DNA of 64,000 bases, from the NCBI GenBank assembly GCA_964602475.1, contig CAZRRN010000001.1, positions 1 to 64,000 on the forward strand, read 5' to 3'. The translations under genes were made by a program, and so were the position numbers. This document shows positions 59,818 through 64,000 of this stretch, piece after piece. Positions within the stretch are counted from its first letter, which is position 1. Every line of letters begins with the position of its first letter. The notes beneath the pieces were generated by a model that had not been told where the DNA came from, did not search any database, and saw only the letters and a program-made list of their open reading frames with translations. The DNA is from SZUA-448 sp964602475 (GTDB taxonomy: Bacteria; Bacillota; Clostridia; Lachnospirales; Lachnospiraceae).

Positions 59818-61779
59818 ATGAAGCTGAAAACACAAGTAAAAATTTTATCTGTAATACTAATTGTTTCAACAATGTTTGGATTAAATAAGAATAACGCATA
59901 TGCAATTCAATCCTCATCAGATGGATCACTAGAGAATGTAATGTATTGTGGAAGTATTTTAAATCCCGATAAATTTGATTTAAGTGAAATTGAATTACAA
60001 ATCAGTTCGTCAGAACTCATATATAGTGATATAGATAGTGGATTAAAGCAATATGAAAATACCTATGAGTTTACGGTATCTCCTGATTCGGAAGGGGATT
60101 TTTGCTTTGTGATACCGTCAGTGCCTTTCAGGATTAAGGTCGTAGAAAGTTCTCTTCCGGAAGGGACGGCAATGACATCAATTGCGCATTTGTATGAAAG
60201 TGCAGAGGACGAGTTTGTCTGGTATCTCGCTGAAATCGACCGCTGCGAAGTTGCAGAACCGGCAATGTTCAAGACGGAGAACCTGCCGATTCGAATTTAC
60301 GACAGTCGAAATGTGAAACTGGCTTCTTCCGGGAACTGCAGAGCAACCGGAACGACTCTAACCAGAGCGCAGACGGAAACTGCTTTGGAGATGACAGTAC
60401 AGTATGCAATAGAGGTCAATGGGCAGGATTATACCGACCAGAAAACCTTTAATCTGAGTTCTCTGTCTGAAGAACAAAGGTATAAACTGGCATATTGTTA
60501 TGGATTAATAAATGAGAATGAATACCGAGAGGCAGCCGGAACTGAAACTGCGTGTTGTAATATCATTTCTGATAATTTGGCTGAACGTGAGAACGAACAG
60601 CTTCGTGTAACACATCCATTGTCTACTGTAGATACTTATACCTATATCAACCGGCAGTACGTAATCAGCGCAGGAGGAAGATATCGGATTTATTATGAAT
60701 CTGGTAATGGAACATATGCACTTACTCAGACAAAGGCTCAGACGTTGGCAAACCGAATGGATGCAATTGATTCTTATTTTACTGGGCAAGGATTTGTGCA
60801 ACCGCTTCTAAGTACTGGAGCTAGTTATGTTAATGTCTACATTGTTCCTACTAATGCAGGAACTAATGATTCATGTACCGTTGATGAGCAACTGACATCA
60901 ACAACCTGTTCAACATACCTTATATTACATATGTCTAATTGGAGTTCATTTGATTATGATTTGTATAGTACAATGGCACATGAGTATATGCACGCAGTAA
61001 CTCATGGATATCGTTGTACAGTTAATACGAATACTCGATGGTATATAGAAGGCATGGGAATGTGGGCAGGTATTGCATATATCAAGTCGATGAGTACTTC
61101 GGCATCTACAGCTTATGTGGCGAGTCACATAGAATCATATATCAGTGCAGAGGCTAGTTCTATCAGAAGTTCTTCGTTAAGCTGTTGCTATGGTTCCTGT
61201 CTTCTTCCCCTCTACATTCAGCAGGCACGGGGTTCTATTACAACCGTAAAGAACTGCTTAAACCAGTGGCGAACCTACATTGATCCGCTGTATGCGGTAC
61301 ATTATGGACTGTATGTTACAAATACCAGCTACAGTCTTACCACGACATTTGCTGGGATGTGTGCATATAACTACCGGCCAAGCTATTTTTATTATTACGC
61401 GGACAGCTCCTGGGCTGATTTCAATGATGCCGCCTATGGAACAATCATTACGTCTGATGCCAGCGGTAGTGGGTCGACGCTTCCGATGATGTCATTTGAA
61501 TACACGCGTATTGAGCCGACGATTTCTTCCGGCAGCTGCCAGATTGATGTCAACTATACGACATCAGGAATAGGAACCTTTAAGGTGGTTCGTGAAACAA
61601 ATTCCGGAACCTACAATGTACTTGCCATGAGTGATGGGGCGAATCCGCCGGACTATACGCTGACCATTTCGGGAATCGGTACCTCTGCAACAACAAAAGC
61701 ACTCACGCTGGTAGCGGTTAATGCAACCCGCGGAACTACAGCAACGATGACCTATTCTTATTCGGTTGACATAAACTGA
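59818..61779 (+). CDS. Secreted gluzincin-like metalloprotease, 653 aa
   Basis: A signal peptide (VKILSVILIVSTMFGLNKNN, cut near AYA) is followed by an N-terminal domain of about 200 residues. A catalytic domain holds MAHEYMHAVTHGY (HExxH) near residue 390, with WYIEGMGMWAG about 20 residues on giving the third Glu ligand. C-terminal beta-rich domains end the protein. I recognise no named peptidase family. AAGGAGAAACG precedes the ATG. Its first 80 codons are AT-rich and the rest is not, as in the anti-sigma tail upstream, so a recombination patch seems to span 59.49-60.06 kb. The ECF sigma factor may control it (inference). Confidence 0.75.
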   Translation: MKLKTQVKILSVILIVSTMFGLNKNNAYAIQSSSDGSLENVMYCGSILNPDKFDLSEIELQISSSELIYSDIDSGLKQYENTYEFTVSPDSEGDFCFVIPSVPFRIKVVESSLPEGTAMTSIAHLYESAEDEFVWYLAEIDRCEVAEPAMFKTENLPIRIYDSRNVKLASSGNCRATGTTLTRAQTETALEMTVQYAIEVNGQDYTDQKTFNLSSLSEEQRYKLAYCYGLINENEYREAAGTETACCNIISDNLAERENEQLRVTHPLSTVDTYTYINRQYVISAGGRYRIYYESGNGTYALTQTKAQTLANRMDAIDSYFTGQGFVQPLLSTGASYVNVYIVPTNAGTNDSCTVDEQLTSTTCSTYLILHMSNWSSFDYDLYSTMAHEYMHAVTHGYRCTVNTNTRWYIEGMGMWAGIAYIKSMSTSASTAYVASHIESYISAEASSIRSSSLSCCYGSCLLPLYIQQARGSITTVKNCLNQWRTYIDPLYAVHYGLYVTNTSYSLTTTFAGMCAYNYRPSYFYYYADSSWADFNDAAYGTIITSDASGSGSTLPMMSFEYTRIEPTISSGSCQIDVNYTTSGIGTFKVVRETNSGTYNVLAMSDGANPPDYTLTISGIGTSATTKALTLVAVNATRGTTATMTYSYSVDIN

Positions 61780-61819
61780 TAAACTGTGAATTCTAACACC
61801 AGAAAGACTATTTATATAG

Positions 61820-61860
61820 ACAAAAGGAGTTTCGTAATAATCCGAGGCTCCTTTTGTTTA
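61820..61860 (+). terminator. Terminator after the metalloprotease gene
   Basis: ACAAAAGGAG and CTCCTTTTGT form a perfect 10-bp stem with an 18-base loop; the following T stretch is short. Confidence 0.65.
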
Positions 61861-61941
61861 TATATTAAAACAGCCTATTCGCCAGAACTGTGGTTCCTTT
61901 ATGGGAGGCTGGGTCTCTTAGAGGCTCTTCCTGCTCCAATC

Positions 61942-61970
61942 TTGCAATTCGCCGGTGTGTGTGATATAAT
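61942..61970 (+). promoter_or_regulatory. Promoter of gdpP
   Basis: TTGCAA, 17-base spacer, perfect TATAAT. The leader is about 95 bases. Confidence 0.75.
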
Positions 61971-62005
61971 ACCAACATTGGTGTACTGTCGCCACGGGGT
62001 GGAAG

Positions 62006-62056
62006 CGGCAGAATGCCGTGTAGTTGTTGGGGTCTGGGCTGTCATGCGAATGACAG
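62006..62056 (+). promoter_or_regulatory. Two hairpins in the gdpP leader
   Basis: CGGCA-gaa-TGCCG (62006-62018) and the perfect CTGTCAT-gcga-ATGACAG (62039-62056), the latter with a GNRA loop, lie just before the ribosome site GGAG. No known riboswitch was recognised. Confidence 0.5.
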
Positions 62057-62072
62057 CAGAACTGGAGTGTTA

Positions 62073-64000
62073 ATGAGTAAACGGAAACTCAAAATAAAAG
62101 GGGCCATGAGACTGTATCTGTACTGGCCGTTAATTCTGTTGCCACTGCTTGTCTGTATGGCGGTGTTCGTCTATCTGGTTGATGCGAAGTCCGGATTGAT
62201 GACCGGGGTGTTCGTATTAATCTACGCAGCGATTGTCTGCATTGCTTTTCTTACACAGCGTCCGAAAATTGTTGGTGATTTGGTGCGTTTTGCATCGGAT
62301 TACAGTCATATCCAGAGAACACTCATCCGGGAAATGAAAGTACCTTATGCGGTGATGGATGTCGATGGAAGACTGCTCTGGTTCAATGACAGCTTCGCAG
62401 AAATTGCCAAGGTGGAACATGCGTCAAGACAGCCGGTTTTTCAGATATTTGGAGGAATTGATGCAGGAATTCTGCCACAGGATGAGCAGGACACCGAGCT
62501 TCATATTGTACATGGAGATCGGAACTATTTTGCACAATTCCGCCGTATTATGGCGGTTGATTTTGATGACGATGCTTACTGGGCCTATGAGAACAGGCAG
62601 GGAGAGCAGGAAAAACACAGCTATCTGATTACGATGTATCTTCATGACGAGACAGAGAATATGACTTTGAAGAAAGACATTTCCGATCAGAAGCTGATTA
62701 TAGGACTTTTGTATATTGATAATTACGAAGAGGTTCTGGAGAGTATTGATGAAGTGCGACGGTCTCTTCTGACAGCGTTAGTTGATCGAAAAATTAATAA
62801 AAGTTTGCAGTCCATTGATGCCATTATCAAAAAGCTCGAAAAAGATAAATACATTTGTATCTTTCAGAATAAATATCTGGCTCAGCTTCGCTCCACCCGT
62901 TTTCCGGTATTGGATGAGGTACGTGCCGTCAACATAGGAAACGAGCTTCCCGTTACAATCAGTATGGGACTCAGTGTTGATGCGGAATCCTTTGTAAAGG
63001 GTTATGAGCAGGCGCGGGCAGCGATTGATCTTGCACTTGGAAGAGGTGGGGATCAGGTCGTACTGCGGGAACGTGAGAACACCTATTATTACGGTGGAAA
63101 AAGCGTATCCGTGGAGAAGAATACCCGCGTGAAGGCGCGTGTCAAAGCGCATGCTTTTCGAGAGCTCGTGGAAGGCAAGGATGAACTGATTGTTATGGGT
63201 CATTCCATTGGCGACGTGGATTCCTTCGGCGCAGCAATCGGTGTTTATCGAATCGCCAAGACGCTGAACAAAAAAGCGCATGTTGTGATTAACGAGGTAA
63301 CATCATCGCTTCGACCGATGATGAACCGTTTTCTCAACAATACCGAATATGAAGAAGATTTATTTGTCAACAGTCCGCAGGCGCGGGAGCTGTTAAATAA
63401 AAACGTGCTTCTGGTACTGGTTGATGTAAACCGTGCCAGCTACTGTGAGTGCCCGGAGCTGGCTGAGCTGGCGGAAAGTGTAGTCATTCTTGATCATCAC
63501 CGTCTGGCGGGAGAGACTCAGGACAACGCGGTTCTGTCCTACATTGAACCCTATGCTTCATCGGCATGCGAAATGGTTGCTGAGATTCTTCAATATACCA
63601 GTGACGATCTGAAGCTGAAGCAGGCAGAAGCAGATGCGATGTATGCAGGAATAATGATTGATACGAACAACTTTCTTACAAAGACAGGTGTGCGGACATT
63701 TGAAGCGGCTGCTTTTCTGCGCCGGAACGGTGCGGATGTAACAAGAATCCGAAAAATGTTCCGTTCTGATCTGCAGGAATATATGGTAAAAGCTTCAGCG
63801 GTTTCCTCAACGGAAGTATACCGTGAGAATTATGCATTTGCCTCACTTAATAAAGGAAGTTTGGAGAGTCCGACGGTTCTTGGCGCACAGGTTGCCAATG
63901 ATCTGATGAACATTGCCAATATTAAGGCAGCATTTGTCTTTACCGAATTTAACGGGAAGGTTTATATCAGTGCACGCTCCATTGATGAATTCAATGTACA
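62073..64000 (+). CDS. gdpP: GdpP-type c-di-AMP phosphodiesterase (3' end beyond window)
   Basis: Two membrane helices (LYWPLILLPLLVCMAVFVYL, then LMTGVFVLIYAAIVCIAFL) are followed by a PAS-like domain (MKVPYAVMDVDGRLLWFND). A degenerate GGDEF domain comes next (LIIGLLYIDNYEEV to GRGGDQVVLRE). The DHH/DHHA1 phosphodiesterase has IVMGHSIGDVDSFGAAIGVY near residue 372 and VVILDHHRLAG near 470. It hydrolyses cyclic di-AMP, controlling potassium and wall homeostasis. GGAGTGTTA precedes the ATG. About 642 codons are present; some 20-40 are probably missing. In related genomes rplI and dnaB follow. Confidence 0.93.
   Translation, partial: MSKRKLKIKGAMRLYLYWPLILLPLLVCMAVFVYLVDAKSGLMTGVFVLIYAAIVCIAFLTQRPKIVGDLVRFASDYSHIQRTLIREMKVPYAVMDVDGRLLWFNDSFAEIAKVEHASRQPVFQIFGGIDAGILPQDEQDTELHIVHGDRNYFAQFRRIMAVDFDDDAYWAYENRQGEQEKHSYLITMYLHDETENMTLKKDISDQKLIIGLLYIDNYEEVLESIDEVRRSLLTALVDRKINKSLQSIDAIIKKLEKDKYICIFQNKYLAQLRSTRFPVLDEVRAVNIGNELPVTISMGLSVDAESFVKGYEQARAAIDLALGRGGDQVVLRERENTYYYGGKSVSVEKNTRVKARVKAHAFRELVEGKDELIVMGHSIGDVDSFGAAIGVYRIAKTLNKKAHVVINEVTSSLRPMMNRFLNNTEYEEDLFVNSPQARELLNKNVLLVLVDVNRASYCECPELAELAESVVILDHHRLAGETQDNAVLSYIEPYASSACEMVAEILQYTSDDLKLKQAEADAMYAGIMIDTNNFLTKTGVRTFEAAAFLRRNGADVTRIRKMFRSDLQEYMVKASAVSSTEVYRENYAFASLNKGSLESPTVLGAQVANDLMNIANIKAAFVFTEFNGKVYISARSIDEFNV

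Noticed and set aside
61786..62073. 95-codon plus-strand frame before gdpP
   Set aside because: It runs through a terminator, a promoter and leader hairpins and has no family resemblance.

Overview
The window looks like chromosomal DNA of a low-to-mid GC, Gram-positive, probably spore-forming anaerobe of the class Clostridia, most likely Lachnospiraceae. The basis is gene content (inference): glgC-glgD in tandem, DnaD/DnaI-type replication proteins, BirA/BioY, a tyrosyl T-box, CIRCE-controlled Hsp20, rubrerythrin, the rpsF-ssb-rpsR operon next to DUF951 and a short Cys-rich protein, a GdpP-type c-di-AMP phosphodiesterase, and several large exported Thr/Pro- or repeat-rich proteins. No rRNA or tRNA gene, intact insertion sequence or CRISPR array was seen.

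Layout. 1-3.6 kb (minus): a cut LysR regulator, a DegV protein, a ROK sugar kinase and a Cof-type HAD phosphatase. 3.8-6.5 kb (plus): a small unknown protein and a membrane-anchored alpha/beta hydrolase. 6.5-11.6 kb (minus): murC, then dnaD-dnaI-prs, with five DnaA boxes in front of dnaD. 11.9-14.4 kb: glycogen synthesis (glgC, glgD). 14.5-23.4 kb: a polysaccharide deacetylase, pth-mfd-foldase lipoprotein, a 38-bp tandem repeat array and a two-gene ABC exporter. 23.5-31.3 kb: a giant alpha-2-macroglobulin-like lipoprotein without a thioester and a hybrid sensor kinase. 31.3-36.2 kb: truA, an unknown membrane protein, T-box-tyrS, and bioY-birA under a BirA operator that is followed by an array of operator half-sites. 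36.6-39.3 kb: an MFS permease, rubrerythrin and hsp20 with CIRCE.

39.4-42.4 kb is a visibly AT-rich, decaying island: a HigBA-like toxin-antitoxin pair whose toxin seems to have lost its start codon, the tail of an integrase, and an iron-sulfur protein gene broken by an in-frame TAG. 42.5-49.7 kb (minus) appears to be one functional unit: a 7TM degenerate histidine kinase, a soluble histidine kinase, a NarL-type response regulator, a 163-residue protein and a large surface protein. 50-56.5 kb holds a DUF2971 protein, a GH31 alpha-glucosidase, a SpoIIQ-like LytM protein with a possible forespore promoter, a flavin reductase and a 2-hydroxyacid dehydrogenase. 56.5-58.4 kb is the DUF951 to rpsR block. 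58.5-61.8 kb has an ECF sigma factor, a frameshifted anti-sigma factor and a secreted HExxH metalloprotease. The window ends inside gdpP.

The most notable signals are non-coding. They are DnaA boxes controlling, or titrated at, the helicase-loader operon; the BirA half-site array; a 76-bp multi-hairpin repeat carrying an extended -10 box upstream of glgC and of the sensor kinase; and a 94-bp structured repeat that supplies the ribosome binding site of two unrelated genes. Coordinates were read by eye and family assignments come from motif recognition without database searches.
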